The notes: a model not told the origin generated them from the sequence alone. A stretch of 64,000 bases of DNA from Episyrphus balteatus (GCF_945859705.1 NC_079136.1:85684867-85748866), one strand, 5' to 3'. Positions 1 through 12,317 are shown, numbered from the stretch's first letter. Numbers and translations are program-made.

Positions 1-88
1 TCTGTTCCTCTTTTGCCTCCAATACTTCATAACCCCACAGAAACCAAATAAGTATGTGTACATAAGAAATCATTAATTTAATACTAAC

Positions 89-297
89 CTAAATGATGCC
101 AATTCCATAGGATTAACATCGACTAGTCCTTTCACAATTACCGAGCATAATGAGAAGAACAGCGACGATAGCGTAGCAAGGATGATTCCCAAATATGGAC
201 ATGCTAATTTCGCTTTCAACGACGTCAGCCAGCGGTGGGAGGTGCTACTTGGACGCAGACCACCGACAAATTGATGCAATTCTAAGTTTTCAGGCAT
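89..297 (-). CDS. SLC35G-type (DMT superfamily) transporter, first coding exon only
   Basis: Likely a multi-pass membrane transporter of the drug/metabolite superfamily (EamA domain), SLC35G1-like; substrate unknown. The exon starts at the ATG at 297 and encodes about 69 residues. A hydrophilic N-terminus of roughly 32 residues (start MPENLELHQF) is followed by a first membrane helix (CPYLGIILATLSSLFFSL) and the motif KGLVDVNPMELASFR, which is typical of the first EamA helix and loop. The exon ends at 89 at a good splice donor (AG|GTTAGT read on the minus strand); the rest of the gene lies left of the window. The reading frame continues past the donor for only a few codons. Family assignment rests on this short stretch, so the exact SLC35 subfamily is inferred. 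It is divergent to the apyrase gene at 13.2 kb but separated from it by the satellite. Confidence 0.7.
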
Positions 298-886
298 GGT
301 TTTTGCTTTTTCTTAATCAAATTTGTATGCAATTGTGGTCCTAATTTATGTTCCTTTATATCTAAAATATAAAATTTATAAAAAATGTTCACAAACAAAA
401 AATATCTTTAAATTGTGTGTATAAATTTATATACCATTTTTTTATTGGTGTGGAAGGAAAAATCGATGCCAAAGTTGTTTTGTTATTTTTCACATAAAAA
501 CTTATTGCGTTTTGTTTTGCTTTTTGGTGAACACTTTTTTTTTAAATTTCACTTACACATAAAGCTTTAGGATATTTACTAAAAACAATCATCTTTTAAG
601 TTGAGTGCAAATATCTTTTTTTTTAATAAAATTTCATTTTTATTAAATTTTTTTTATGAAAAGGAAGTCACTCCCAGTTACAACTTCTGTTTGTCTGCCT
701 GCCGTCTGGATGGGGTGCTGCAAAAAAGTGTAAAAACTGACAGTTGTCCTTTTTTCGAATTTCGAAAATTTTCAGCAGTGAGTGCGTTTCAAGATTTTTA
801 TCAACAGAAAAACACAAATGGCAGTAGCAGAAACAGTAGCAGTTTTTTTTTTTTTGTCAAAGCTATCCGCAGTAGAATTTACCAAT
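298..886. other. Upstream flank of the SLC35G-like gene; no gene seen
   Basis: AT-rich DNA with poly-T runs (around 530, 615, 845). It presumably holds the promoter and 5' UTR of the minus-strand gene ending at 297, but I cannot point to a specific promoter element. Open frames here are low-complexity. Confidence 0.4.
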
Positions 887-1012
887 TTGTCGACGACTTT
901 TGTCAACGACTTTTGTGGACAACTTTTGTCGACGACTTTTTTGGACGACTTTTGTCAACGACTTTTGTCGACGACTTTTTTCGACGACTTTTGTCGACAA
1001 CTTTTGTCAATA
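887..1012. repeat. Short 13-bp-type tandem patch, outlier of the main satellite
   Basis: About nine degenerate copies of the CGACTTTTGTCRA monomer lie here, one kilobase before the main array. The copies include variants with extra T (ACTTTTTT) that are rare in the main blocks. It abuts one arm of a 69-bp inverted repeat, so it sits inside or at the edge of an inverted-repeat element and may be an early or relic form of the satellite. Confidence 0.75.
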
Positions 1013-1794
1013 GGTGTGTTTTTTTGTTTATCTATATAGATTTTGTGCAAAAAAACGACATCGAGATTTTTGAAATCAAAACAATTTACGTGTTAAAAAC
1101 AACAAAAACTTTATCTGTATAGATTTTTGAAAAATCCAGATAATTATCCAGATTTTACTTTCTCTCGATAAAAACAGTAGTGCCAAGGTACTTTATTTGT
1201 TGTGTTCATACAGAAATATCTGAAAATATTAACAAAAAAAAAAGCGGAGAAAATAAGGTTTTAAAAAAGCTCTCATAGAAAAAAATTATCAAAAATTTGT
1301 TTGACATAGTTGCATTGAAATGTTAATATCTCGAGATATAGGCAATGCACTTTTCAGATAAAAGTCTTAAATGGATCCTGATAAGATTGTTCAACAGATA
1401 TGTATATAAAATTACCAAAGTTTTTTCGAAAAATTAGAAATAAAAATAAAAAAGTTTTCACATTTGATTTTTAAAAAATCGAAAAAAAATTCAATATGGC
1501 TACCTTCAAACCCTTATTACACAAGAACGACGCAGCTAATGTTAATGGTCATGGTCTTAAAATGTAGCTAAGAATATACAGATCATTTTTGGTTTTTTGT
1601 GAAAAAACAATTTTTTTGAATCCAACATGGATGCCATGGCCATATGAAAATTTTTGTTTACATTTTGTCGACAACTTTTGTCAAGCTGCCAAAGTATATG
1701 TACAGTGGTGCCAAATGTTTGCATGGATTTCAAAAATCCCGATGTCGTTTTTTTGCACAAATCTATATAGATATAACAAAAAAACACACCTATT
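1009..1794. mobile_element. Inverted-repeat (foldback) element next to the satellite
   Basis: Arms at 1009-1077 and 1726-1794 are near-complementary over about 69 bp: one reads ATAGGTGTGTTTTTTTG and the other ends CAAAAAAACACACCTATT, and both share GACATCGAGATTTTT / AAAAATCCCGATGTC. About 650 bp of AT-rich sequence lies between them. A single monomer-like stretch (TTGTCGACAACTTTTGTCAA) occurs near 1665-1684 and again just outside the left arm. No coding capacity is seen. The true ends of the element may lie further out. Confidence 0.6.
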
Positions 1795-1929
1795 AGTGAA
1801 TATCTCGCCAACGAAAAAAGATAGAAAAAAACGGATAGCAGATTTGAAAAGAGCAACTTCGAAAACATACGACTGCATACCTAGATCAAAAAATGCAATT
1901 TGGCGTATACGGCACTCCAATACTAGGGC

Positions 1930-4900
1930 GTCGTTTTGTCAACGACTTTAGTCGACGAATTTAGTCGACGAGTTTAGTCGACTACTTTAGTCGACGACTT
2001 TTGTCGACGACTTTTGTCGACGACTTTTGTCAACGACTTTTGTCAACGACTTTTGTCAACGACTTTTGTCAACGACTTTTGTCAACGACTTTAGTCGACG
2101 ACTTTAGTCGACGACTTTAGTCGACGACTTTTGTCAACGACTTTTGTCGACGACTTTAGTCGACGACTTTTGTCGACGACTTTTGTCGACGACTTTTGTC
2201 AACGACTTTTGTCAACGACTTTTGTCAACGACTTTAGTCGACGACTTTTGTTAACGACTTTTGTCAACGACTTTTGTCAACGACTTTTGTCAACGACTTT
2301 AGTCGACGACTTTTGTCAACGACTTTTGTCAACGACTTTTGTCAACGACTTTTGTCAACGACTTTTGTCGACGACTTTAGTCGACGACTTTAGTCGACGA
2401 CTTTAGTCGACGACTTTTGTCGACGACTTTTGTCGACGACTTTTGTCGACGACTTTTGTCAACGACTTTTGTCAACGACTTTTGTCAACGACTTTTGTCG
2501 ACGACTTTTGTCAACGACTTTTGTCGACGACTTTTGTCAACGACTTTTGTCAACGACTTTAGTCGACGACTTTTGTCAACGACTTTTGTCAACGACTTTT
2601 GTCAACGACTTTTGTCAACGACTTTTGTCAACGACTTTTGTCGACGACTTTAGTCGACGACTTTAGTCGACGACTTTTGTCGACGACTGTTGTCGACGAC
2701 TTTTGTCGACGACTTTTGTCGACGACTTTTGTCAACGACTTTTGTCAACGACTTTTATCGACGACTTTAGTCGACGACTTTTGTCGACGACTTTTGTAGA
2801 CGACTTTTGTCGACGACTTTTGTCAACGACTTTTGTCGACGACTTTAGTCGACGACTTTTGTCGACGACTTTTATCGACGACTTTTGTCAACGACTATAG
2901 TCGACGACTTTTATCGACTACTTTTGTCAACGACTTTAGTCGACGACTTTAGTCGACGACTTTTGTCAACGACTTTTGTCAACGACTTTTGTCAACGACT
3001 TTTGTCAACGACTTTTGTCGACGACTTTAGTCGACGACTTTTGTAGACGACTTTTGTCGACGACTTTTGTCAACGACTTTTGTCAACGACTTTTGTCAAC
3101 GACTTTTGTCAACGACTTTTGTCAACGACTTTAGTCGACGACTTTTGTCAACGACTTTTGTCAACGACTTTTGTCAACGACTTTTGTTAACGACTTTAGT
3201 CGACGACTTTAGTCGACGACTTTTGTCAACGACTTTTGTCAACGACTTTTGTCAACGACTTTTGTCAACGACTTTTGTTGACGACTTTTGTAGACGACTT
3301 TTGTCAACGACTTTTGTCGACGACTTTTGTCAACGACTTTTGTAAACGACTTTTGTCGACGACTTTAGTCGACGACTTTAGTCGACGACTTTTGTCGACG
3401 ACTTTTATCGACGACTTTTGTCGAAGACTTTTGTCGACGACTTTTGTCAACGACTTTTGTCGACGACTTTTGTCGACGACTTTTGTCGACGACTTTTGTC
3501 AACGACTTTTGTCAACGACTTTTGTCAACGACTTTTGTCAACGACTTTTGTCAACGACTTTTGTCAACGACTTTAGTCGACGACTTTGTCGACGACATTT
3601 GTCGACGACTTTAGTTGACGACTTTTGTCGACGACTTTAGTCGACGACTTTTGTCAACGACTTTAGTCTAAGACTTTTGTCAACGACTTTAGTAGACGAC
3701 TTTAGTCGACGACTTTTCGTCGCCCTAGTATTGACTTTTGTCTACGACTTTTGTCAACGACTTTTGTCGACGACTTTTGTCAACGACTTTTGTCAACGAC
3801 TTTTGTCAACGACTTTAGTCGACGACTTTTGTCAACGACTTTTGTCAACGACTTTTGTCGACGACTTTTGTCAACGACTTTTGTCGACGAATTTGTCAAA
3901 GACTTTTGTCGACGACTTTTTACAACGACTTTTCGTCGACGACTTTTGTCGACGACTTTTGTCAACAACTTTTGTCGACGACTTTTGTCAACGACTTTTG
4001 TCAACGACTTTTGTCAACGACTTTTGTCAACGACTTTAGTCGACGACTTTTGTTAACGACTTTTGTCAACGACTTTTGTCAACGACTTTTGTCAACGACT
4101 TTTGTCAACGACTTTTGTCAACGACTTTTGTCAACGACTTTTGTCAACGACTTTTGTCAACGACTTTTGTCAACGACTTTTGTCAACGACTTTTGTCAAC
4201 GACTTTTGTCAACGACTTTTGTCAACGACTTTAGTCGACGACTTTTGTCAACGACTTTTGTCGACGACTTTTGTCAACGACTTTTGTCAACGACTTTTGT
4301 CAACGACTTTAGTCGAAGACTTTAGTCGACGACTTTTGTCAACGACTTTTGTCAACGACTTTTGTCGACGACTTTAGTCGACGACTTTTGTCGACGACTT
4401 TTATCGACGACTTTTGTCGACGACTTTTGTCGACGACTTTTGTCAACGACTTTTGTCGACGACTTTTGTCAACGACTTTTGTCAACGACTTTTGTCAACG
4501 ACTTTTGTCAACGACTTTTGTCAACGACTTTTGTCAACGACTTTTGTCAACGACTTTTGTCGACGACTTTAGTCGACGACTTTTGTAGACGACTTTTGTC
4601 GACGACTTTTGTCAACGACTTTTGTCAACGACTTTTGTCAACGACTTTTGTCAACGACTTTAGTCGACGACTTTTGTCAACGACTTTTGTCAACGACTTT
4701 TGTCAACGACTTTTGTCAACGACTTTTGTCGACGACTTTAGTCGACGACTTTTGTCGACGACTTTTGTCGACGACTTTTGTAGACGACTTTTGTCGACGA
4801 CTTTTGTCAACGACTTTTGTCAACGACTTTTGTCAACGACTTTTGTCGACGACTTTAGTCGACGACTTTTGTCGACGACTTTTATCGACGACTTTTGTCG

Positions 4901-7745
4901 ACGACTTTTGTCGACGACTTTTGTCAACGACTTTTGTCGACGACTTTTGTCAACGACTTTTGTCAACGACTTTTGTCAACGACTTTTGTCAACGACTTTT
5001 GTCAACGACTTTTGTCAACGACTTTTGTCAACGACTTTTGTCAACGACTTTTGTCAACGACTTTTGTCAACGACTTTAGTCGACGACTTTGTCGACGACT
5101 TTTGTCGACGACTTTAGTTGACGACTTTTGTCGACGACTTTAGTCGACGACTTTTGTCAACGACTTTAGTCTAAGACTTTTGTCAACGACTTTAGTAGAC
5201 GACTTTAGTCGACGACTTTTCGTCGCCCTAGTATTGACTTTTGTCTACGACTTTTGTCAACGACTTTTGTCGACGACTTTTGTCAACGACTTTTGTCAAC
5301 GACTTTTGTCAACGACTTTAGTCGACGACTTTTGTCAACGACTTTTGTCAACGACTTTAGTCGACGACTTTTGTCAACGACTTTTGTCGACGACTTTTGT
5401 CAACGACTTTTGTCGACGACTTTTGTCAACGACTTTTGTCAACGACTTTTGTCAACGACTTTTGTCAACGACTTTAGTCGACGACTTTAGTCGACGACTT
5501 TTGTCAACGACTTTTGTCGACGACTTTAGTCGACGACTTTTGTCGACGACTTTTGTCAACGACTTTTGTCAACGACTTTAGTCGACGACTTTTGTTAACG
5601 ACTTTTGTCAACGACTTTTGTCAACGACTTTTGTCAACGACTTTAGTCGACGACTTTTGTCAACGACTTTTGTCAACGACTTTTGTCAACGACTTTTGTC
5701 GACGACTTTAGTCGACGACTTTAGTCGTCGAGTTTAGTCGACTACTTTAGTCGACGACTTTTGTCGACGACTTTTGTCAACGACTTTTGTCAACGACTTT
5801 TGTCAACGACTTTTGTCAACGACTTTTGTCAACGACTTTTGTGAACGACTTTTGTGAACGACTTTAGTCGACGACTTTAGTCGACGACTTTTGTCAACGA
5901 CTTTTGTCGACGACTTTTGTCGACGACTTTTGTCGACGACTTTAGTCGACGACTTTTGTCGACGACTTTTGTCAGCGACTTTTGTCAACGACTTTTGTCA
6001 ACGACTTTAGTCGACGACTTTTGTCAACGACTTTTGTCAACGACTTTAGTCGACGAATTTAGTCGACGACTTTAGTCGACTACTTTAGTTGACGACTTTT
6101 GTCAACGACTTTTGTCAACGACTTTTGTCGACGACTTTTGTCGACGACTTTTGTCGACGACTTTTGTCGACGACTTTTGTCGACGACTTTTGTCAACGAC
6201 TTTTGTCAACGACTTTTGTCGACGACTTTTGTCGACGACTTTTGTCGATGACTTTAGTCGACGACTTTTGTCGACGACTTTTGTCGACGACTTTAGTCGA
6301 CGACTTTTGTCGACGACTTTTGTCGACGACTTTTGTCGACGACTTTTGTCGACGACTTTTGTCAACGACTTTTGTCGACGACTTTTGTCAACGACTTTTG
6401 TACACGACTTTTGTCAACGACTTTTGTCAACGACTTTTGTCAACGACTTTTGTCAACGACTTTTGTCGACGACTTTTGTCGACGACTTTTGTCAACGACT
6501 TTTGTCGACGACTTTTGTCAACGACTTTTGTCGACGACTTTTGTCGACGACTTTTGTCGACGACTTTTGTCAACGACTTTTGTCAACGACTTTTGTCAAC
6601 GACTTTTGACAACGACTTTTGTCAACGACTTTTGTCAACGACTTTTGTCAACGACTTTTGTCAACGACTTTAGTCGACGACTTTAGTCGAAGACTTTTGT
6701 CAACGACTTTAGTCTAAGACTTTTGTCAACGACTTTAGTAGACGACTTTAGTCGACGACTTTTCGTCGCCCTAGTATTGACTTTTGTCTACGACTTTTGT
6801 CGACGACTTTTGCTGACGACTTTTGTCGACGACTTTTGTCGACGACTTTAGTCGACGACTTTTGTCAACGACTTTTGTCAACGACTTTTGTCAACGACTT
6901 TTGTCAACGACTTTTGTCAACGACTTTTGTCAACGACTTTTGTCGACGACTTTTGTCGACGACTTTTGTAGACGACTTTTGTCAACGACTTTTGTCGACG
7001 ACTTTTGTCGACGACTTTTGTCAACGACTTTTGTCGACGACTTTAGTCGATGACTTTTGTCGACGACTTTTGTCAACGACTTTTGTCGACGACTTTTTTC
7101 AACGACTTTTGTCAACTACTTTTGTCAACGACTTTTGTCAACGACTTTTGTCAACGATTTGTGTCAACGACTTTAGTCGACGACTTTTGTCAACGATTTG
7201 TGTCAACGACTTTAGTCTACGACTTTTGTCAACGACTTTTGTCAACGACTTTTGTCGACGACTTTTGTCAACGACTTTTGTCAACGACTTTTGTCAACGA
7301 CTTTAGTCGACGACTTTTGTCAACGACTTTTGTCAACGACTTTTGTCAACGACTTTTGTCAACGACTTTTGTCAACGACTTTTGTCAACGACTTTTGTCA
7401 ACGACTTTTGTCGACGACTTTTGTCAACGACTTTTGTCAACGACTTTTGTCAACGACTTTTGTCAACGACTTTTGTCAACGAGTTTTGTCAACGACTTTT
7501 GTCAACGACTTTTGTCGACGACTTTTGTCGAAGACTTTTGTCGACGACTTTTGTCGACGACTTTAGTCGACGACTTTTGTCAACGACTTTTGTCAACGAC
7601 TTTAGTCGACGACTTTTGTCAACGACTTTTGTCAACGACTTTTTTCGACGACTTTTGTCAACGAATTTTGTCAACGACTTTTGTCGACGACTTTTGTCGA
7701 CGACTTTAGTCGACGACTTTTGTCAACGACTTTTGTCAACGACTT
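1930..7745. repeat. 13-bp satellite, block 1 (about 447 monomers)
   Basis: Uninterrupted head-to-tail array of a 13-bp monomer, CGACTTTTGTCAA, with frequent variants CGACTTTTGTCGA and CGACTTTAGTCGA; rarer ones carry TAGAC, TTAAC or a single indel. Junctions of GA-ending monomers make the palindrome GTCGAC. The TTTAG variant is common here and uncommon in block 2. Longer units are visible: a segment containing CGTCGCCCTAGTATTGAC recurs at 3718, 5221 and 6764, about 1503 and 1543 bp apart, preceded each time by the same irregular monomers (TCTAAGAC, AGTAGACG). Because 13 is not a multiple of 3 and the monomer has few stops, all forward frames open and encode a 13-residue repeat; this is not evidence of a gene. 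Confidence 0.97.
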
Positions 7746-8707
7746 CCCAAGTAACAATTTAGCTTTCATAAGGGTCAATGCAAGCTATTTTTTGACTTGT
7801 TTAAGAAGAAGGACAAGTCTTATGCAAATCATTTTGGCGCACATTACCGAATTTCCCCAAGACCTTCCTCCACAGGCAATCCACAAGCTAATAGCTTGTG
7901 ACGAACAGCGTAAAACGACCTTATGCAGGCCTTTATACAAAACAATGAAACATTTTAGGGAAACTATAGCTTCGCTAAGGAAACTATCATTTGCATTGGA
8001 TGTTATAATAAGGCCTTATGGAGGTTGTTATAAGATGTTGAATTTATGAATAAAAAAAAAGATTTTATTGATTTTTGTTTTCTATTTTTCTATTTTGTTT
8101 TTTCTTCTTTTTTGGCCATGTCAATGCTTTTCCTGTCGTTCTGAAATGGGAAGAATTTTATTTTAATTGAAAAAGAACACATTTTGTTTTTATTTCACAA
8201 ATGGCCCCGCCAGGAATCGATCCCACGTACCTCTGCATACCAAGCCAGCACCTTACCAGTAGACCATGCTCGAATATTAAAGATGAGTGGCAAAAAGGGA
8301 GCTAATTGAAACCTCACTTAAAAATGCAATGTTTTTTTCTAAAGTGTTACAAACATTGCATATCTGCAGGATAAAAGCTTTGCATACTTATTGGTTAAAA
8401 ACATTGCATACTTGAGAGATGAAAACATTGCATACTTACAAGAACCTCTTGGAACAGGTCTTATGAAAGCCTTCTGTCACTTGAAAATAGAAGGCTTCTT
8501 TAAAACGGTTCAAACAGGTCTTATGAAGGTCTTCTTTAACTTATATTTACAAGGCTTCTTCTAAACACTTCCAGATAGGCTTAAGGAGACTTCCTTTGTT
8601 TCCAAAATGGATGATTTGCGTAAGTAAGCCTTAAACTAAACTTATACAAACTATAGCTTGCCGAATCGAAGAAAATGGACCTTATGCAAGTAAAATTGTT
8701 ACTTGGG
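7746..8707. mobile_element. Non-autonomous inverted-repeat DNA transposon inserted in the satellite
   Basis: A 962-bp non-satellite segment splits the array. It begins CCCAAGTAACAATTT and ends with the exact reverse complement AAATTGTTACTTGGG; similarity continues inward (…TTTCATAAGG / CTTATGCAAG). Comparing the flanks with an intact monomer suggests a 2-bp TT duplication at the target. Inside are short direct repeats (four copies of a TTTGCATACTT-like motif at about 8350-8435, and ACAGGTCTTATGAA twice between 8450 and 8530) and a tRNA-like stretch. No transposase is encoded. It sits entirely within satellite and so arrived after the array formed. The superfamily is not assigned. Confidence 0.8.
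8203..8272 (-). pseudogene. tRNA-like sequence (degenerate) inside the transposon
   Basis: Read on the minus strand it carries an A-box-like TGGTCTACTGGTAAGG and a B-box-like GGATCGATTCC with tRNA-like spacing, ending CGGGGCCA. The T-stem has mismatches and the 5' end does not pair with the 3' acceptor strand, so it is not a functional tRNA. It could be a tRNA-derived SINE head or pol III promoter captured by the element. Confidence 0.4.
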
Positions 8708-11700
8708 TTTTGTCGACGACTTTTGTCGACGACTTTTGTCAACGACTTTTGTCAACGACTTTTGTCAACGACTTTTGTCAACGACTTTTGTCAACGACTT
8801 TTGTCAACGACTTTTGTCAACGACTTTTGTCAACGACTTTTGTCAACGACTTTTGCCGACGACTTTTGTCAACGACTTTTGTCAACGACTTTTGTCAACG
8901 AGTTTTGTCAACGACTTTTGTCAACGACTTTTGTCGACGACTTTTGTCGACGACTTTTGTCAACGACTTTTGTCAACGACTTTTGTCAACGACTTTTGTC
9001 AACGACTTTTGTCAACGACTTTTGTCAACGACTTTTGTCAACGACTTTTGCCGACGACTTTTGTCAACGACTTTTGTCAACGACTTTTGTCAACGACTTT
9101 TGTCAACGACTTTTGTCGACGACTTTTGTCGAAGACTTTTGTCGACGACTTTTGCCGACGACTTTTGTCAACGACTTTTGTCAACGACTTTTGTCAACGA
9201 CTTTTGTCAACGACTTTTGTCAACGACTTTTGTCAACGACTTTTGTCAACGACTTTTGTCAACGACTTTTGTCAACGACTTTTGCCGACGACTTTTGTCA
9301 ACGACTTTTGTCAACGACTTTTGTCAACGACTTTTGTCGACGACTTTTGTCAACGACTTTTGTCAACGACTTTTGTCGACGACTTTTGTCGAAGACTTTT
9401 GTCAACGACTTTTGTCAACGACTTTTGTCAACGACTTTTGTCAACGACTTTTGTCAACGACTTTTGTCAACGACTTTTGTCAACGACTTTTGCCGACTAC
9501 TTTTGTCAACGACTTTTGTCAACGAATTTTGTCAACGACTTTTGTCAACGACTTTTGTCAACGACTTTTGCCGACGACTTTTGTCAACGACTTTTGTCAA
9601 CGAATTTTGTCAACGACTTTTGTCAACGACTTTTGTCAACGACTTTTGCCGAAGACTTTTGTCAACGACTTTTGTCAACGACTTTTGTCAACGACTTTTG
9701 TCAACGACTTTTGTCAACGACTTTTGTCAACGACTTTTGTCAACGACTTTTGTCAACGACTTTTGCCGACGACTTTTGTCAACGACTTTTGTCAACGAAT
9801 TTTGTCAACGACTTTTGTCAACGACTTTTGTCAACGACTTTTGCCGACGACTTTTGTCAACGACTTTTGTCAACGAATTTTGTCAACGACTTTTGTCAAC
9901 GACTTTTGTCAACGACTTTTGCCGACGACTTTTGTCAACGATTTGTGTCAACGACTTTAGTCGACGACTTTTGTCAACGACTTTTGTCAACGACTTTTGT
10001 CAACGACTTTTGTCAACGACTTTTGTCAACGACTTTTGTCAACGACTTTTGTCGACGACTTTTGTCGACGACTTTTGTCAACGACTTTTGTCAACGACTT
10101 TTGTCAACGACTTTTGTCAACGACTTTTGTCAACGACTTTAGTCGACGACTTTTGTCAACGACTTTTGTCAACGACTTTTGTCAACGACTTTTGTCAACG
10201 ACTTTTGTCAACGACTTTTGTCGACGACTTTTGTCAACGACTTTTGTCAACGACTTTTGTCAACGACTTTTGTCAACGACTTTTGTCAACGAGTTTTGTC
10301 AACGACTTTTGTCAACGACTTTTGTCGACGACTTTTGTCGAAGACTTTTGTCGACGACTTTTGTCGACGACTTTAGTCGACGACTTTTGTCAACGACTTT
10401 TGTCAACGACTTTAGTCGACGACTTTTGTCAACGACTTTTGTCAAAGACTTTTTTCGACGACTTTTGTCAACGAATTTTGTCAACGACTTTTGTCGACGA
10501 CTTTTGTCGACGACTTTAGTCGACGACTTTTGTCAACGACTTTTGTCGACGACTTTTGTCAACGACTTTTGTCAACGACTTTTGTCAACGACTTTTGTCA
10601 ACGACTTTTGTCAACGACTTTTGTCAACGACTTTTGTCAACGACTTTTGTCAACGACTTTTGTCAACGACTTTTGCCGACGACTTTTGTCAACGACTTTT
10701 GTCAACGACTTTTGTCAACGAGTTTTGTCAACGACTTTTGTCAACGACTTTTGTCGACGACTTTAGTCGACGACTTTTGTCAACGACTTTTGTCAACGAC
10801 TTTTGTCAACGACTTTTGTCAACGACTTTTGTCAACGACTTTTGTCAACGACTTTTGTCAACGACTTTTGCCGACGACTTTTGTCAACGACTTTTGTCAA
10901 CGACTTTTGTCAACGACTTTTGTCAACGACTTTTGTCGACGACTTTTGTCGAAGACTTTTGTCGACGACTTTTGCCGACGACTTTTGTCAACGACTTTTG
11001 TCAACGACTTTTGTCAACGACTTTTGTCAACGACTTTTGTCAACGACTTTTGTCAACGACTTTTGTCAACGACTTTTGTCAACGACTTTTGTCAACGACT
11101 TTTGCCGACGACTTTTGTCAACGACTTTTGTCAACGACTTTTGTCAACGACTTTTGTCGACGACTTTTGTCAACGACTTTTGTCAACGACTTTTGTCGAC
11201 GACTTTTGTCGAAGACTTTTGTCAACGACTTTTGTCAACGACTTTTGTCAACGACTTTTGTCAACGACTTTTGTCAACGACTTTTGTCAACGACTTTTGT
11301 CAACGACTTTTGTCAACGACTTTTGCCGACGACTTTTGTCAACGACTTTTGTCAACGAATTTTGTCAACGACTTTTGTCAACGACTTTTGTCAACGACTT
11401 TTGCCGACGACTTTTGTCAACGACTTTTGTCAACGACTTTTGTCAACGACTTTTGTCAACGACTTTTGTCAACGACTTTTGTCAACGACTTTTGCCGACG
11501 ACTTTTGTCAACGACTTTTGTCAACGACTTTTGTCAACGACTTTTGTCAACGACTTTTGTCAACGACTTTTGTCGACGACTTTTGTCGACGACTTTTGTC
11601 AACGACTTTTGTCAACGACTTTTGTCAACGACTTTTGTCAACGACTTTTGTCAACGACTTTTGTCAACGACTTTTGTCAACGACTTTTGCCGACGACTTT

Positions 11701-12317
11701 TGTCAACGACTTGTGTCAACGACTTTTGTCAACGACTTTTGTCAACGACTTTTGTCAACGACTTTTGTCAACGACTTTTGTCAACGACTTTTGTCAACGA
11801 CTTTTGTCAACGACTTTTGTCAACGACTTTTGTCAACGACTTTTACCGACGACTTTTGTCTACGGCTTTTGTCAACGACTTTTGTAAACGACTTTTGTCA
11901 ACGACTTTTGTCAACGACTTTTGTCAACGACTTTTGTCAACGACTTTTGCCGACGACTTTTGTCAACGACTTTTGTCAACGACTTTTGTCAACGACTTTT
12001 GTCGACGACTTTTGTCGACGACTTTTGTCGACGACTTTTGTCGACGACTTTAGTCGACGACTTTTGTCAACGACTTTTGTCAACGACTTTTGTCAACGAC
12101 TTTTGTCAACGACTTTTGTCAACGACTTTTGTCGACGACTTTTGTCGACGACTTTTGTCAACGACTTTTGTCGACGACTTTTGTCAACGACTTTTGTCAA
12201 CGACTTTTGTCAACGACTTTTGTCAACGACTTTTGTCAACGACTTTTGTCAACGACTTTTGTCAACGACTTTTTTCGACGACTTTTGTCAACGAATTTTG
12301 TCAACGACTTTTGTCGA
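8708..12317. repeat. 13-bp satellite, block 2 (about 278 monomers)
   Basis: Same monomer as block 1 but a different variant mix: CGACTTTTGTCAA dominates, CGACTTTTGCCGA and CGAATTTTGTC occur repeatedly and are absent or nearly so in block 1, and the TTTAG form is rare. Marker monomers repeat at an offset of 1820 bp (140 monomers): CCGAC at 8856, 9051 and 9156 returns at 10676, 10871 and 10976. A different segment (GAGTTTTG, TTTTTTCGACG markers at 7481 and 7641) returns at 10291 and 10451, an offset of 2810 bp, linking the two blocks. The array ends abruptly at TTGTCGAACG. Confidence 0.97.

Noticed and set aside
7681..8049. 122-residue ORF running from satellite into the transposon
   Set aside because: Half is satellite translation and the rest shows no domain or coding character.
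8203..8272. Functional tRNA gene
   Set aside because: The acceptor stem does not form and the T-stem has mismatches; only the A and B boxes are tRNA-like.
1930..12317. CRISPR-like array
   Set aside because: Units are contiguous 13-bp repeats with no spacers, and the genome is eukaryotic.
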